Source: UBA8079 sp049601915 (GTDB lineage: Bacteria > Pseudomonadota > Alphaproteobacteria > UBA6615). From it: a DNA stretch of 64,000 nucleotides. The stretch is taken from the NCBI GenBank assembly GCA_049601915.1, contig JBMYRB010000005.1, forward strand, positions 133,304-197,303, given 5' to 3'. Position 1 is the first letter of the stretch. Each line of letters starts with the position of its first letter. The position numbers and the translations under genes are program-made. The notes beneath the pieces are model-generated. The model saw nothing but the letters and a program-made list of their open reading frames with translations, was not told the origin of the DNA and did no database searches. This document shows, piece by piece, positions 41,477 to 50,952 of the stretch.

Positions 41477-43864
41477 CTATGCTGCCGCAACCCTAGGCCC
41501 GACGCGCTTGCGCATGCGCTTGGTGATGACTGCCGCCGCACCGTCGAGGATCGCGTCGGCATCGATGCCATGGGTCCGATACAAGTCGGCCAGATTTCCC
41601 GATTGACCGAAACTCTCAACGCCCAATGCCGCCACGTCATGATTGGCGACACCGCCAAGCCAAGCCAGGGTCGCGGGATGCCCGTCGAGCACGGTGACCA
41701 GACCTGCGTCCGGCGCTAGCCGATCCAGGAGATTGTCGATGTGGGACGGCGCGATGTCGGGACCATTCGCATCGGCGCGGGTCGTCGCCTGCCAATCGGC
41801 GTAGAGACGGTCGGCCGAGGTGATCGCCAGCAGGCCGGCGCCGGGAATGTCTTCCAGCAATGCGTCATGGGCGGCGATGGCCTCCGGCGCGATGACCCCG
41901 GTGTAGGCGACCGCGAGCTCTGTCCCGGGGGCGGGCTCCCGCAGCCAGTAGGCGCCGGCCAGCACATCTTCGGCGATCGGTGCGAAATCGCGGGCGGGTT
42001 GATCGATCGTCAGTGTCGACAGGCGCAAATAGACCGAGCTACCGTCATCGGCCTGCATGTGCTCGAAGCCCCATTGCATGATATGCGCGAGCTCATCGGC
42101 GTAGGCAGGCTCGAAGGATGCGAGGCCGGGTTGCGACAGGCCGATCAGCGGTGAATTGATCGACTGATGTGCCCCACCCTCGGGTGCCAGCGTGATTCCC
42201 GAGGGGGTGGCGACGACCATGAAGCGGGCGTCCTGGTAACAGGCGTAGTTCAGGGAATCGAGGCCGCGGGCGATGAAGGGGTCATACAGGGCGCCAACCG
42301 GCAGCAGCCGCGCCCCGAACAGCTTGTCGGACAGGCCAAGCGCGGCGAGCAGCAGGAACAAATTGTTCTCGGCGATGCCCAGCTCGATATGCTGGCCGTT
42401 GGGACTTGCCGACCATTTGAAGGCCGACGGCACCTTCTCGTCGCGAAACACATCGGCGGTGTCTTCCTGGTGGAAGAGCCCGCGCTGGTTGACCCAACCC
42501 GCCATGTTGGTGGTGACCGTCACGTCGGGGGTGGTGGTCACGATCCGGCGCGCCAGTTCGCTGTCGCCGCGCCCGAGATCGTTGAGGATGTTCCCGAACG
42601 CCTCTTGCGTGGACATCCGGGCACCCTCGGGGATGGGCAGCGCCGCGACGGGAATTTTCGCATCCGGCTCGGGCGTGGGCCGCTGGGCAAAGGGCACATC
42701 CGACAGGAAGGCGCGGATCGCGTCTTCCGACAGGTCGAGCCCCTCGGCGAAATCCCACTCATGGCCGTCGCGGATATCGTGCCTCGCCTTGAAGGCCGCC
42801 ATCTGTTCCGGGTTCATGAGGCCCGAATGATTGTCCTTGTGGCCCGCCAGCGGCGTGTTGAAGCCCTTGATGGTGTAGGCGACGAAACATTGTGGCGTGT
42901 CGTCATCGCCGACATTCGCGAAGGCTTCCAGGGTCGCCGCCATGTCATGGCCGCCCAGATTCGTCATCAGCCGCTGCAGGGCCACGTCGTCGTGATCGTC
43001 GAGCAGCGCCTTGATGCCCTTCACATCTCCGATGTCGGTCTTCAGATGGGTCCGCCATGCCTCGGCCCCCTGAAAGGTCAGCGCGGCATAGAGCTGGTTG
43101 GGGCATTCGTCGATCCACTTGCGCACTGCATCGCCGCCCGGCAGCTGGAAGGCCGCCTCCTGCAGCTTGCCGTATTTGAGCTCGACGACATCCCAGCCGA
43201 CGGTCCCGAAGAAATCCTTGATGCGTTGAAACAGGTAGTCATGGACCACCCCGTCGAGGCTCTGGCGGTTATAGTCGATCACCCACCAGAGATTTCGCAC
43301 ATCATGCTTCCAGCCCTCGAGCAGGGCTTCGAAGACATTGCCCTCGTCCAGTTCGGCATCGCCCATCAGCGCGACCAGGCGGCCGTTGGGGCGGTCCGCC
43401 GCCATCCCGTGATAATGGACGTAGTCGCGCACCATCGCGCCGAACAGGGTGGCGCCCACCCCGAGCCCGACCGAGCCGGTGGAGAAATCCACGTCATCCG
43501 TATCCTTCGTGCGCGACGGATAGGATTGGGCACCGCCGAGCGCCCGGAAATCCTGGAGTTTGCCCAGCTCCTGTCGGCCCAGCAGATACTGAATGGCGTG
43601 AAACACCGGCGAGGCATGGGGCTTCACCGCTACGCGATCTTCCGGGCGCAGGCTGTGCAGATACAGGGCCGTCAACAGGGTGGCGGCCGACGCGCAGGAT
43701 GATTGGTGGCCGCCGACCTTCAAACCGTCCGGGTTTTCACGAAGGTGGTTGGCGTTGTGAATCATCCAGGACGACAGCCACAGAATCTTACGTTCCAACG
43801 CCTCCAGCGTCGGGATATCGACGTTCGTGAGGATGGTCTTCGGGTCGGCTTTGCGGCGGGGCAT
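41477..43864 (-). CDS. homodimeric 2-ketoacid dehydrogenase E1, MdeB/AceE-like
   Basis: This 795-residue thiamin-diphosphate enzyme has the transketolase-like fold. The ThDP/Mg motif is visible as G-D-A-E-L-D-E-G-N...N-R-Q-S-L-D-G, and the pyrimidine domain as H-I-E-L-G-I-A-E-N-N. It resembles the homodimeric pyruvate dehydrogenase E1 but is about 90 residues shorter and closer to MdeB, the 2-oxobutyrate dehydrogenase E1 of methionine catabolism in pseudomonads. No E2, E3 or methionine gamma-lyase gene is adjacent. An Lrp-type regulator is divergent, as in mdeR-mdeB clusters. Confidence 0.85.
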   Translation of the reverse strand: MPRRKADPKTILTNVDIPTLEALERKILWLSSWMIHNANHLRENPDGLKVGGHQSSCASAATLLTALYLHSLRPEDRVAVKPHASPVFHAIQYLLGRQELGKLQDFRALGGAQSYPSRTKDTDDVDFSTGSVGLGVGATLFGAMVRDYVHYHGMAADRPNGRLVALMGDAELDEGNVFEALLEGWKHDVRNLWWVIDYNRQSLDGVVHDYLFQRIKDFFGTVGWDVVELKYGKLQEAAFQLPGGDAVRKWIDECPNQLYAALTFQGAEAWRTHLKTDIGDVKGIKALLDDHDDVALQRLMTNLGGHDMAATLEAFANVGDDDTPQCFVAYTIKGFNTPLAGHKDNHSGLMNPEQMAAFKARHDIRDGHEWDFAEGLDLSEDAIRAFLSDVPFAQRPTPEPDAKIPVAALPIPEGARMSTQEAFGNILNDLGRGDSELARRIVTTTPDVTVTTNMAGWVNQRGLFHQEDTADVFRDEKVPSAFKWSASPNGQHIELGIAENNLFLLLAALGLSDKLFGARLLPVGALYDPFIARGLDSLNYACYQDARFMVVATPSGITLAPEGGAHQSINSPLIGLSQPGLASFEPAYADELAHIMQWGFEHMQADDGSSVYLRLSTLTIDQPARDFAPIAEDVLAGAYWLREPAPGTELAVAYTGVIAPEAIAAHDALLEDIPGAGLLAITSADRLYADWQATTRADANGPDIAPSHIDNLLDRLAPDAGLVTVLDGHPATLAWLGGVANHDVAALGVESFGQSGNLADLYRTHGIDADAILDGAAAVITKRMRKRVGPRVAAA

Positions 43865-43996
43865 CGGTCTTGTCCGGAATGAGCTTGGAATGGGCCCAGT
43901 CTATCATTTCGGCGTTTCTCAAGGATTGCGTATGTGGCTCTAATATCGTCAATTACGGAAACATAATTCATCGACGAACCTCAAAAAGAGCGGAAT
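43865..43996. promoter_or_regulatory. divergent promoter region between the E1 gene and the Lrp regulator
   Basis: This 132-bp gap between divergent genes is richer in A and T than its surroundings and includes TAATATCGTCAATTA near 43940. Lrp-family regulators often autoregulate and control a divergent neighbour from such a gap. No specific operator can be confirmed by eye. Confidence 0.4.
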
Positions 43997-44479
43997 ATGC
44001 TAATAAATGACCTCGATGCGATTGATCGAAATATCCTGGATTCGCTCCAGGAAGATGCGCGAATGGCCAATGCGGACCTCGCGCGCAAGGTGAACCTGTC
44101 GCCCTCGCCATGTCTGCGGCGGGTCCGGAATCTGGAAAATGAGGGCTATATCCGCCGCTATACGGCCCTGCTGGACCCGGCGGCGATCGGCCTGCCGGTC
44201 AGTGTGTTCGTGCAAGTGTCTCTGGAGCGCCAGGTCGACAACGCGTTGGAGGAGTTCGAGCGCCGGATCGTCGAACGCCCCGAGGTCATGGAGTGCTATC
44301 TGATGACCGGCGACAGCGACTATCTGCTGCGGGTCGTCGCGCCGGACCTGGATTCATTCCAGCATTTTCTGCTGGAACATCTGACGAAGATCCCCGGGGT
44401 GGCCAGCATCAAGTCGAGCTTCGCCCTCAAGCAGGTCAGCTACCGGACCGCCCTGCCGCTCGGACACATCGCCGGATAA
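43997..44479 (+). CDS. Lrp/AsnC-family transcriptional regulator
   Basis: This 160-residue protein has the N-terminal winged helix-turn-helix (D-A-I-D-R-N-I-L...L-S-P-S-P-C-L-R-R-V) and the C-terminal RAM/SAM effector domain (V-M-E-C-Y-L-M-T-G-D-S-D-Y-L-L). P-E-V-M-E-C is the classical junction of AsnC-type proteins. These octameric regulators sense amino acids or ketoacids. The divergent neighbour suggests it controls the E1 gene, like MdeR or BkdR. The effector is not predictable. Confidence 0.92.
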   Translation: MLINDLDAIDRNILDSLQEDARMANADLARKVNLSPSPCLRRVRNLENEGYIRRYTALLDPAAIGLPVSVFVQVSLERQVDNALEEFERRIVERPEVMECYLMTGDSDYLLRVVAPDLDSFQHFLLEHLTKIPGVASIKSSFALKQVSYRTALPLGHIAG

Positions 44480-44482
44480 TGC

Positions 44483-45073
44483 TTACAGGCCAGTGGCGAA
44501 GCGACTCATGATGATGATGATGATGATCTGCATCGTGCCCTGAAACGCGACTACCTGGACATAGCGGCGCATCAGCCTGCCGATCCGTTGCCCGTCGGGT
44601 TCCGCCTTTCGCATCTCGAGATAAACCATGATGTTCGTCGGCAGGAGCACCAGTATCCCCTGGATGGACAGGATCGCGGTGATTGCCAGCGCGGCGATCG
44701 GCCACCACAGCTCGGGATATGCCAGGCCGAGATATCCCTGATCGACGGCCATGAACCAGCCCGTGGTGGGTCCGATGATCGCGAGCGTCGGCAGGATAAA
44801 CAGCAGGCGGGGCATGAGCCGTATGATGACGGCGCGGCGTACCGGGAATTCGAGCCGGCGCAGGATCGGGCCGATCACGAAGCCGAGCAGGAGGTCGATC
44901 CCGGTCCACAGCAACCCGGCGAACACATGCACGAAATTCAGGAACCAGACATCGTTGACGATGATGGCGCCGATCATCACAGCCAGCGCCAGCGCGACCC
45001 AGATGAGGTTGTGCCACTCGATAGCGGTCTGCGCGAGTTCCGCGCTTGAGAGCGCTGCGGGTTGGTCCGTCAT
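44483..45073 (-). CDS. multi-pass membrane protein
   Basis: This 196-residue protein has five hydrophobic helices. The second carries N-F-V-H-V-F-A-G-L-L-W-T-G, a His-containing pattern seen in DUF2269-like and copper-resistance-D-like membrane proteins. The C-terminal helix ends with a run of six Ile coded partly by an ATG/ATC microsatellite. I start at 45073; the long open frame upstream is antisense to the amidase gene and is a shadow. It converges with the Lrp gene, 3 bp apart. Confidence 0.75.
   Translation of the reverse strand: MTDQPAALSSAELAQTAIEWHNLIWVALALAVMIGAIIVNDVWFLNFVHVFAGLLWTGIDLLLGFVIGPILRRLEFPVRRAVIIRLMPRLLFILPTLAIIGPTTGWFMAVDQGYLGLAYPELWWPIAALAITAILSIQGILVLLPTNIMVYLEMRKAEPDGQRIGRLMRRYVQVVAFQGTMQIIIIIIMSRFATGL
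44508..44525. repeat. (ATG)6 trinucleotide tract
   Basis: Six perfect ATG repeats lie inside the 3' end of the membrane protein gene and encode consecutive Ile codons on the minus strand. Slippage would change the length of the last helix in whole codons, without shifting the frame. Confidence 0.8.
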
Positions 45074-45190
45074 GACGTCAGGGTAGTCGCCGCCATGTGC
45101 GCCGGGCAAGCGATGACCAGGTGCGTGGCGAAACGGCTTGGCGGGCGGTCGATCCAACACTAGAGTCACGTTCTTCCCGGGGAGGATTCG

Positions 45191-46405
45191 ATGAAGGATA
45201 CGGTTGGTGCGTTTGTGCCGGACGGCGTGTTCCGGCTGGAGGGCGCCGCCGAGGGGCCCCTGGCGGGCAAGACATTCGCCGCCAAGGACATCATCGATGT
45301 TGCCGGGCGCACCACCAGTTACGGCAATCCCGACTGGTTGCGCACGCACGGCCCCGCCGCGGCGACCGCGTCGGTCATCCAGCGTTGTCTGGATGCGGGT
45401 GCCACGCTCGTCGGCAAGACCGTAACCGAGGAATTCGCCACCGGCCTGACGGGTGAGAATATTCATCACGGCACGCCGTTGAACCTGAATGCGCCCGGCC
45501 ATGTGTCGGGTGGCTCTTCCTCCGGATCTGCGGCGGCGGTGACTGCCGGCCTGGTGGATTTCGCACTGGGTTCCGACACGGGTGGGTCGGTGCGCTCGCC
45601 GGCAAGCTTCTGCGGTATCTACGGGATTAGGCCGACCCACGGCCGGGTGGCGACGGACGGCGTCATGCCATTGTCGCGCAGCCTCGATGTCATCGGATGG
45701 TTTGCGCGGGACGCCGAGCTCTTCGCGACGGTGGGCGCAGTGCTGTTGCCCGATTTTTCTCCCGCGCCGTCGATAGGCAGACTTCTCGTCGCCGAGGATT
45801 TGATGGCACTCGTCGATGACCGCACCCGGGATGCGCTTACCGGAGCCATCGACCGGGTGGCGGGACTTCTGGGCGCGCCCGAATTTTTGCGGGTCGCGGA
45901 CGATGCGTCGGTCGCGGACCTCGATACATGGGCCCTCACGGTACGCACGCTCTGGGGTCGCGAGGCTTGGGTCGAACATGGCGACTGGATGACATCCGAG
46001 CGCCCGAAGCTGGGGAGCGGGGTCGCGGCGCGCTTTCAAGCGCGCGCACGCGTGACGGCTGAAGAGGCGGCGGAGGCCCTGGTCCGGCGTGACCGGATTT
46101 CCGAATATCTCGATGATTTGCTCGCCGATGGCGCGGTCATCGCGCTGCCCGCAGCACCGGGCACGGCGCCGCGGATCGGTGGGAGCGACGCGGAGATCGA
46201 CCCCTTCCGGGTGACTAATGAGCCGATCGGTGCGCTGTCGGGCCTGGGTCAATTGCCGGAAATCGTGCTGCCGTTGACGAATGTCGACGGGCTGCCGCTC
46301 GGGCTGGGTCTTGCCGCCGCGCGCGGCAACGATGAAATGCTGCTGGACCTTGCCCAAGCGTTGCATGTGGCCGGGGTCGCACCGACAATACCGATTCCGG
46401 AGTGA
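45191..46405 (+). CDS. amidase-signature enzyme, copy 1
   Basis: This 404-residue protein belongs to the amidase signature family, which hydrolyses amides through a Ser-cisSer-Lys triad. The Lys is in F-A-A-K-D-I-I-D (about residue 34), the cis-Ser in G-G-S-S-S-G-S-A (about 108) and the nucleophile in D-T-G-G-S-V-R-S-P. Length is short for the family and resembles fungal-type and AtzF-like small amidases. A GGGGAGG site precedes the ATG. It is followed 7 bp later by a paralog. Confidence 0.92.
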   Translation: MKDTVGAFVPDGVFRLEGAAEGPLAGKTFAAKDIIDVAGRTTSYGNPDWLRTHGPAAATASVIQRCLDAGATLVGKTVTEEFATGLTGENIHHGTPLNLNAPGHVSGGSSSGSAAAVTAGLVDFALGSDTGGSVRSPASFCGIYGIRPTHGRVATDGVMPLSRSLDVIGWFARDAELFATVGAVLLPDFSPAPSIGRLLVAEDLMALVDDRTRDALTGAIDRVAGLLGAPEFLRVADDASVADLDTWALTVRTLWGREAWVEHGDWMTSERPKLGSGVAARFQARARVTAEEAAEALVRRDRISEYLDDLLADGAVIALPAAPGTAPRIGGSDAEIDPFRVTNEPIGALSGLGQLPEIVLPLTNVDGLPLGLGLAAARGNDEMLLDLAQALHVAGVAPTIPIPE

Positions 46406-46412
46406 GTGGCGG

Positions 46413-47609
46413 ATGAGTGAACTGTTTGGAAAATTCGTCTCGGGATTCTGCAGTCATATCGGCGACGTAACGATGCCCGGCGCGTCGCAAGGGCCGCTTA
46501 AGGGACTGCGTTTCGCCGTCAAGGACATCATCGATGTCGAGGGCGTGGTGACGGGTGCGGGCAACCCCGACTGGTTTGCGAGCCATGAGCCGGCACCGCG
46601 CCACGCCGCGGCGGTACAGCAACTTCTCGATGCGGGCGCCGGCCTGGCGGGCAAGACCATCACCGAGGAATTTGCCTACGGCCTGATCGGCGAGAACTTT
46701 CACTACGGCACCCCGATTAATCCGCGCGCCGAGGGCCGAATTCCCGGCGGGTCCTCGTCGGGTTCCGCGTCGGTCGTTGCCTGTGAGCAAGTGGATTTCG
46801 CGCTGGGCACGGACACCGGCGGTTCGGTGCGTGCACCAGCGTCGTTCTGCGGGCTGTATGGTATTCGGCCGAGCCACGGACGGGTGTCGCTGCAGGGGGT
46901 AATGCCCTTGGCACCGAGCCTCGATACCTGCGGTTGGTTCACACGCGAAGCCCCCTTGTTTCGCTGGATCGCGCCCGTGCTGCTGGACTGGTCGGACAAA
47001 CCTCCGCCCACGCGGGTGTTGATCGCCGAGGATGCGTTCGCGCTGGTCGAGGACGACGTGCGTCAGGCCCTAGCCCCGGCGATCGCGCAGGTCGAGGCGC
47101 TGCTTGGCAAGGCCGAGCCGATTCGGCCGAGTGAGCGCGCGGGGCTGGCCGGCGGTTATCCGGAGTGGCAACAGGTGATGCAGGTGACGCGCGGGTCCGA
47201 AGCGGCGGCATCACGGCTGGACTGGATTTGCGCCACGAATCCGGCGATGGGCCCGAACTTTCGCGAACGATTCGAGGCCGGGGGCGCATACGGGCCCGGG
47301 GATATTGCGGATGCCGTGTCAAAACGCGCGATGATCGACGGCTATATGGCCGGCGCCCTGCGCGATGATGCCGTCATGCTCGTGCCCGCCGCGCCGGCGG
47401 CAGCTCCGCTGGCCCGGGCGGACGAGGCGGTTTACGACAAGCTCCGAAACATGAACGAGCTCTACAATTGCACAGCATCCCTCGCGCGCCTGCCGCAGAT
47501 CTCGCTGCCATTGGCCGAAACCGCCGATGGGCCGGTAGGCCTGGGGGTGATCGCCGGTCACGGGAACGACGAGATGCTGCTCGACCTCGCCGTCGCACTC
47601 GAAGGATGA
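46413..47609 (+). CDS. amidase-signature enzyme, copy 2
   Basis: This 398-residue protein is collinear with copy 1 and has the same triad: Lys in F-A-V-K-D-I-I-D, cis-Ser in G-G-S-S-S-G-S-A and nucleophile in D-T-G-G-S-V-R-A-P. The start at 46413 is the first ATG that fits the family. The two genes are probably coexpressed from one promoter before 45191. They differ widely in the substrate-shaping middle part, so they may act on successive or different amides. Confidence 0.92.
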   Translation: MSELFGKFVSGFCSHIGDVTMPGASQGPLKGLRFAVKDIIDVEGVVTGAGNPDWFASHEPAPRHAAAVQQLLDAGAGLAGKTITEEFAYGLIGENFHYGTPINPRAEGRIPGGSSSGSASVVACEQVDFALGTDTGGSVRAPASFCGLYGIRPSHGRVSLQGVMPLAPSLDTCGWFTREAPLFRWIAPVLLDWSDKPPPTRVLIAEDAFALVEDDVRQALAPAIAQVEALLGKAEPIRPSERAGLAGGYPEWQQVMQVTRGSEAAASRLDWICATNPAMGPNFRERFEAGGAYGPGDIADAVSKRAMIDGYMAGALRDDAVMLVPAAPAAAPLARADEAVYDKLRNMNELYNCTASLARLPQISLPLAETADGPVGLGVIAGHGNDEMLLDLAVALEG

Positions 47610-47704
47610 CGGCCCGCGGTTAACCATCGGACGAATTAGTGATTGGGGCTCGGCGGCTGGCGGTGATAGCTTTTGTTCGTAACCAAGGTTTGACGAGTTT
47701 CTCG

Positions 47705-48403
47705 ATGGAACGACGCGGTTTTCTGGCGGCACTGGGTGCCGGTGCGGCGGCCTCTCTGGCCAGCTCGTCGGCATGGGCGTCGGTCGCGGGGGTCGAGGAC
47801 GTCTCCAAGCCCGTGAGCGGCTTTCCGGTACTGTTCGGCACCATGGAATATTTCATCGGCAGCACGGTCAAGAAGCTGCCGCGCGCCCGCGCCGCCATCA
47901 AGCCCCTCGAAGCCGAGATTGCATCCAACTTCGCGCAGGTGTTGGTCAAGGCGGCGCCGGTGTCTGCGGTCAGCGGTGGTACGCCGGATGCCATCTTCCA
48001 GGCCGCCGGCGCCTTCAGTCCGCAAGAGCGCATGCGCATGGTCAACGATTTCGCCAATCGCATGCCGTGTATCGAGGATATCGACAATTACGGGCTGCGG
48101 GATTTCTGGGCCGATACGGCGACGTTCTTCAAGAATGGCGGCGATTGCGAAGATTTCGCGATAGCCAAATTCAAACTGCTGGAGAAAGTGGGCTTCCACC
48201 CGGCGCGGATGCGGATCGTGCTGGTTCTCGACCAGGACCGTAACCGCCAGCACGCGGTGCTCGCGGTCAACTTCGGCGGCCAGGCCTGGATGCTCGACTC
48301 TCTGATCTGCGACGTCGTGCCCCACCAGGAGGCGAGCCATTATCGCCCCACGGTATCGCTGAGTGGCCCGCGGCTTTATCTCCACATCGCACCCAAAATC
48401 TGA
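47705..48403 (+). CDS. transglutaminase-like cysteine protease (BTLCP/DUF920 family)
   Basis: This 232-residue exported protein starts with a twin-arginine-like signal (M-E-R-R-G-F-L-A-A-L-G-A-G-A) and cleavage near A-W-A-S. The catalytic triad of the bacterial transglutaminase-like cysteine proteases is visible as C in N-G-G-D-C-E-D-F-A, H in R-Q-H-A-V-L and D in W-M-L-D-S-L. In other bacteria these periplasmic proteases cleave biofilm adhesins under c-di-GMP control. No LapA, LapD or adhesin gene is present in the window. The frame is also open from a GTG at 47639. Confidence 0.85.
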   Translation: MERRGFLAALGAGAAASLASSSAWASVAGVEDVSKPVSGFPVLFGTMEYFIGSTVKKLPRARAAIKPLEAEIASNFAQVLVKAAPVSAVSGGTPDAIFQAAGAFSPQERMRMVNDFANRMPCIEDIDNYGLRDFWADTATFFKNGGDCEDFAIAKFKLLEKVGFHPARMRIVLVLDQDRNRQHAVLAVNFGGQAWMLDSLICDVVPHQEASHYRPTVSLSGPRLYLHIAPKI

Positions 48404-48412
48404 TCCCGGAAC

Positions 48413-49633
48413 ATGAGCGCGCAAGACACCCGCACGGGTGAGCCGCCATCGCGGACTAACTGGTTTGCCGTCTCCGTCGTTGTTCTGGCATCGGTCACGG
48501 CGGCCTTCCAGATCGGCAAGGCGCCCGTAGCACTGCCGGTGATGCAGGCAGAGCTCGGCCTCACCCTGGAAGAGGGTGTGTGGATCATCTCTATTTTCAA
48601 TCTGCTGGGAATCGCATTTGGGATGTTCGCCGGCGCAACAGGAGACCGGCTGGGCCATCGCAAGCTGCTTCTGTCCGGTTTCGTCGCGATTGCTGTGGCG
48701 AGTTTCTTGGGGGCCGGCGCAGATGGTTTCGCCATGCTGCTTGCAAGCCGTGTGCTTGAGGGGTTCGGGTTTGTTGTGGTCGTCGCCGTGGCGCCGGCAT
48801 TGTTTCTGCAGTTCGCCGAACCGCGCCACCATCGCCTGATTTTTGGCTTCTATGGCGGTTACTGGCCGGCTGGTGTGGCTGTCATGATTCTCGTGACGCC
48901 GATTATCCTTGAGGCCGCGGGGTGGCGCGGCCTGTGGAGCGTCAATGGTGTCCTGGCGATCTTGGTGATGTTGCTTGTCGCCTACGGGACGCGCAGCAAG
49001 GACATCATCCGGCCGCCCGCGCCGCCGCCGCCTTTCGGCCAGGCGCTGCGCACCTTCACGCAAGCCGGGCCGCTTGTGCTGGCCCTGACATTCGCCACCT
49101 ATTCCTCCATCCATGTGACGGTGGTGGCCCTGTTGCCGACCTTCTATGTGGAAGCGGAAGCCCTCGGGCTGGGTAGCGTGGCACCGCTGACGGCCTTCGT
49201 GACGGCGGTCAACGTTGCCGGGAACGTCGTCGGTGGGACCGCCATTCATCGCGGTGTGGCACGCTGGAAGCTCGTGATCATGACATTTGCACTTCTCGGG
49301 ATGAGCGCGCTGTTGATGTATAACGACGGGCTGACATTCGGCGTGCGTTTGTCGGCGGCCATCTTCCTGTCCTTCATCGCGGGCATCATTCCCGCCTGTC
49401 TCTTCGCCACCGCGGCTGTCGTTGCGCCGACCGCGGCACTTGTGGGCGCGACGACCGGTTTGATGATGCAAGGCTCGCAGCTCGGGCAACTCCTTGGTCC
49501 CGTGGCCATGGCGAAGGTCGTCACGGTCACGGGAACCTGGGATTCCGCGTCCATTACGCTCATCATCGCCGCTGTTACGGGAAGCGGACTGATGTTGTTG
49601 CTGCGCTGGATCGAGACGCGCCGCACCAGCTGA
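48413..49633 (+). CDS. major facilitator superfamily transporter
   Basis: This 406-residue protein has 12 predicted membrane helices. The MFS loop 2-3 motif is G-D-R-L-G-H-R-K-L-L-L (about residues 77-87). The first half holds a G-I-A-F-G-M-F-A-G-A helix; a cytoplasmic loop with P-P-A-P-P-P-P-F separates the halves. It most resembles multidrug or small-molecule exporters of the DHA type. It starts 9 bp after the protease stop. Confidence 0.9.
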   Translation: MSAQDTRTGEPPSRTNWFAVSVVVLASVTAAFQIGKAPVALPVMQAELGLTLEEGVWIISIFNLLGIAFGMFAGATGDRLGHRKLLLSGFVAIAVASFLGAGADGFAMLLASRVLEGFGFVVVVAVAPALFLQFAEPRHHRLIFGFYGGYWPAGVAVMILVTPIILEAAGWRGLWSVNGVLAILVMLLVAYGTRSKDIIRPPAPPPPFGQALRTFTQAGPLVLALTFATYSSIHVTVVALLPTFYVEAEALGLGSVAPLTAFVTAVNVAGNVVGGTAIHRGVARWKLVIMTFALLGMSALLMYNDGLTFGVRLSAAIFLSFIAGIIPACLFATAAVVAPTAALVGATTGLMMQGSQLGQLLGPVAMAKVVTVTGTWDSASITLIIAAVTGSGLMLLLRWIETRRTS

Positions 49634-49746
49634 CGCGGGGCGTGGATAATCATGTCGCAACCCGCTTTACCGTGATCGTCGCGCTGGTATAACGGGTTGC
49701 TGCAGACGCGGCATGGCGCGTCAATTCAAACGGAAATTCGATCAAC

Positions 49747-50943
49747 ATGAGCGCGTTTCGCACCCTCGACGACCTCGATGCCGCCGGTAAACGAATTCTA
49801 CTCCGGGCGGACCTGAATGTTCCCATGGCCGAAGGAAGGGTTACCGACAGGACACGCCTTGAGCGGCTGGCGCCGACGATCCTGGAGCTGGCCGACAAGG
49901 GAGCGAAAGTCCTGGTGACATCCCATTTCGGGCGCCCCAAGGGTGAACGGGTGCTGGAGATGTCGCTGGCACCCGTGGCCAAGGAACTGGGTTCAGTGCT
50001 GGGGCGGCCCGTGGCTTTCGCGCCAGATTGTATCGGTGACGCCGCGATGGATGCTTCGGGCGCGATGGTCAACGGAGATATTCTGGTCCTCGAAAATGCC
50101 CGTTATCATCTGGGTGAAGAGGCGAATGACAAGGGATTCGCCGCATCACTGGCTAGTCTGGCGGAAGCTTATGTGAATGACGCCTTTTCGGCGGCGCACC
50201 GGGCACATGCGTCCACCGAAGGGGTCGCCCATCTCTTGCCTGCTTACGCGGGTCGTCTGATGCAGGCCGAACTCGAGGCCCTCGATCGTGCGCTGGGGAA
50301 CCCGCAGCGCTCGGTTATGGCCGTCGTCGGTGGTGCGAAGATCGCTTCCAAGCTCGACCTTTTGGGCAACCTGATCTCGCGCGTGGATCAGCTCGCGATC
50401 GGCGGCGGGATGGCGAACACGTTCCTGAACGCCATGGGCATCGATGTGGGCGCATCCCTGTGCGAGCATGACATGGCGGAGACCGCGCGCGACATTCTCG
50501 CCCGCGCCGACGAAATCGGCTGCGAGGTGGTGCTGCCGTCCGAAGTGGTCATCGCCGGGGAATTCAAGGCCGGTGCGGCAAATCGCGTCGTGCCTGTAGA
50601 TGCGGTGCCTGCGGACCAGATGATCCTTGATATCGGCCCCGGGAGTGTGGCCGGCCTGGCGGCGCGTCTCGCCGAGGTGCGCACCCTCGTATGGAACGGC
50701 CCCCTCGGCGCGTTCGAAATCGAACCCTTCGATATGGCTACCGTGGAGGTCGCGCGCGCGGCCGCAGGCCTGACTCAATCCGGCAGCCTGCTGTCGGTCG
50801 CGGGCGGCGGCGACACGGTCGCGGCCCTGAACCACGCCGGCGTGACCGAAAACTTCAGCTATGTCTCCGCCGCCGGTGGTGCCTTCCTCGAATGGCTCGA
50901 AGGCAAGACCTTGCCGGGCGTCGCCGCCCTCTCGCGAGCATAG
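49747..50943 (+). CDS. pgk: phosphoglycerate kinase
   Basis: This 398-residue enzyme transfers phosphate between 1,3-bisphosphoglycerate and ADP in glycolysis. Signatures are R-A-D-L-N-V-P near the start, S-H-F-G-R-P-K-G, the Gly-rich nucleotide site G-G-G-D-T and, near the end, V-S-A-A-G-G-A-F-L-E. Length is standard. No gapA or fba gene is adjacent; a decayed phosphotransferase remnant follows it. Confidence 0.97.
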   Translation: MSAFRTLDDLDAAGKRILLRADLNVPMAEGRVTDRTRLERLAPTILELADKGAKVLVTSHFGRPKGERVLEMSLAPVAKELGSVLGRPVAFAPDCIGDAAMDASGAMVNGDILVLENARYHLGEEANDKGFAASLASLAEAYVNDAFSAAHRAHASTEGVAHLLPAYAGRLMQAELEALDRALGNPQRSVMAVVGGAKIASKLDLLGNLISRVDQLAIGGGMANTFLNAMGIDVGASLCEHDMAETARDILARADEIGCEVVLPSEVVIAGEFKAGAANRVVPVDAVPADQMILDIGPGSVAGLAARLAEVRTLVWNGPLGAFEIEPFDMATVEVARAAAGLTQSGSLLSVAGGGDTVAALNHAGVTENFSYVSAAGGAFLEWLEGKTLPGVAALSRA

Positions 50944-50952
50944 GAACGGGAC

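Noticed and set aside
42167..43702. A 511-codon open frame antisense to the MdeB-like gene
   Set aside because: The sense gene has the ThDP motifs and the expected length. The antisense text is shadow.
41477..43864. Phosphoketolase or true transketolase
   Set aside because: The G-D-A-E-L-D-E-G and H-I-E-L-G-I-A-E-N-N segments and overall length fit the homodimeric ketoacid dehydrogenase E1 branch better.
47636..49660. A 674-codon open frame antisense to the protease and MFS genes
   Set aside because: It spans two well-supported genes and has low-complexity His/Gln/Arg-rich text. It is a GC-bias shadow.
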